Shown here piece after piece: positions 63,805 through 64,000 of a DNA stretch of 64,000 nt. Position numbers and translations under genes: made by a program. Source of the stretch: Branchiostoma floridae (taxonomy: Eukaryota; Chordata; Leptocardii; Amphioxiformes; Branchiostomatidae); assembly GCF_000003815.2 (NCBI RefSeq), contig NC_049982.1, forward strand, positions 28,582,329-28,646,328. The letters are read 5' to 3'. Under the pieces are notes generated by a model, which saw only the letters and a program-made list of their open reading frames with translations, was not told where the DNA came from and did not search any database. Numbering within the stretch: the stretch's first letter is position 1; each line of letters opens with the position of its first letter.

Positions 63805-64000
63805 TAAGGAGGTTCACGATTCTATGCAAGAATGCGCAGCAAAATACGTTGTGGTGTCAAAGCCTGGACTGTGCAAGACTATATGAAGGCCCCTAGCTTG
63901 TAAACACGTTCGACCAGACTTTATTCATGCCCAGATGAGTTTGTTTATGTCTCAGAGGTCTTTGACCTGTGTATGCGAAGTTAGAAGCATGAATCTCCTT
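63805..64000. mobile_element. AAGGAGG / GCAAAATG family MITE at window end, intron 20
   Basis: The left end AATAAGGAGGTTCACGATTC, then CGCAGCAAAATACGTTGTGG, is opposed by GAAGCATGAATCTCCTT at the last bases of the window. AGGCCCCTAGCTTGTAAAC matches the arm at 40,460. Confidence 0.7.

Overview
This is nuclear DNA from an animal: split genes with GT/AG introns, roughly 60% A+T, two chordate-type genes on the + strand, and a very dense load of short terminal-inverted-repeat (TIR) elements and SINEs. The gene content (a clear FANK1 orthologue and an ABCC4/MRP4-type transporter), the intron layout and the abundance and variety of MITEs fit amphioxus (Branchiostoma) best. That assignment is inference; another non-vertebrate deuterostome cannot be excluded from the sequence alone.

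Layout. 1-17,000: no host gene supported; a repeat field with foldback MITEs, TIR elements nested in one another, a Penelope-like GIY-YIG endonuclease remnant (minus strand, about 8,668-9,160), a LINE 3' fragment (about 11,440-11,930), SINEs and microsatellites. 17,017-39,168: FANK1, 11 coding exons, 354 codons (fibronectin III domain then ankyrin repeats), with a phased triple SOX-like direct repeat just upstream, a triplicated splice-acceptor/exon-start block at exon 2, and a phase-compatible alternative first exon at 29,853-30,069. 39,169-about 40,150: its 3' UTR. 40,150-45,171: intergenic, holding a 1.45-kb TIR-bounded element built of arrays of short palindromes (42,512-43,960). 45,172-63,615 and beyond: an ABCC4-like ABC transporter, 20 coding exons and 952 codons visible (TMD1, a complete NBD1, part of TMD2); the rest of TMD2 and NBD2 lie past the window. 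Its intron 2 carries a 6.4-kb satellite of about 30 units of about 216 bp, and intron 5 carries two diverged cousins of that unit.

The two genes have no evident functional link. FANK1 is known in mammals as a germ-line-enriched regulatory protein; ABCC4 is a plasma-membrane exporter of cyclic nucleotides, conjugates and drugs. The most interesting material is non-coding: the palindrome-array element, the two-variant recombining satellite with its diverged intronic relatives, a set of elements sharing a TASTCTCC-type terminus with exact 9-bp target duplications, the possible second FANK1 promoter/exon, and the triplicated acceptor.

All exon boundaries were set by hand from GT/AG sites, frame continuity across junctions and resemblance to the known human proteins. 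No alignment or search was run.
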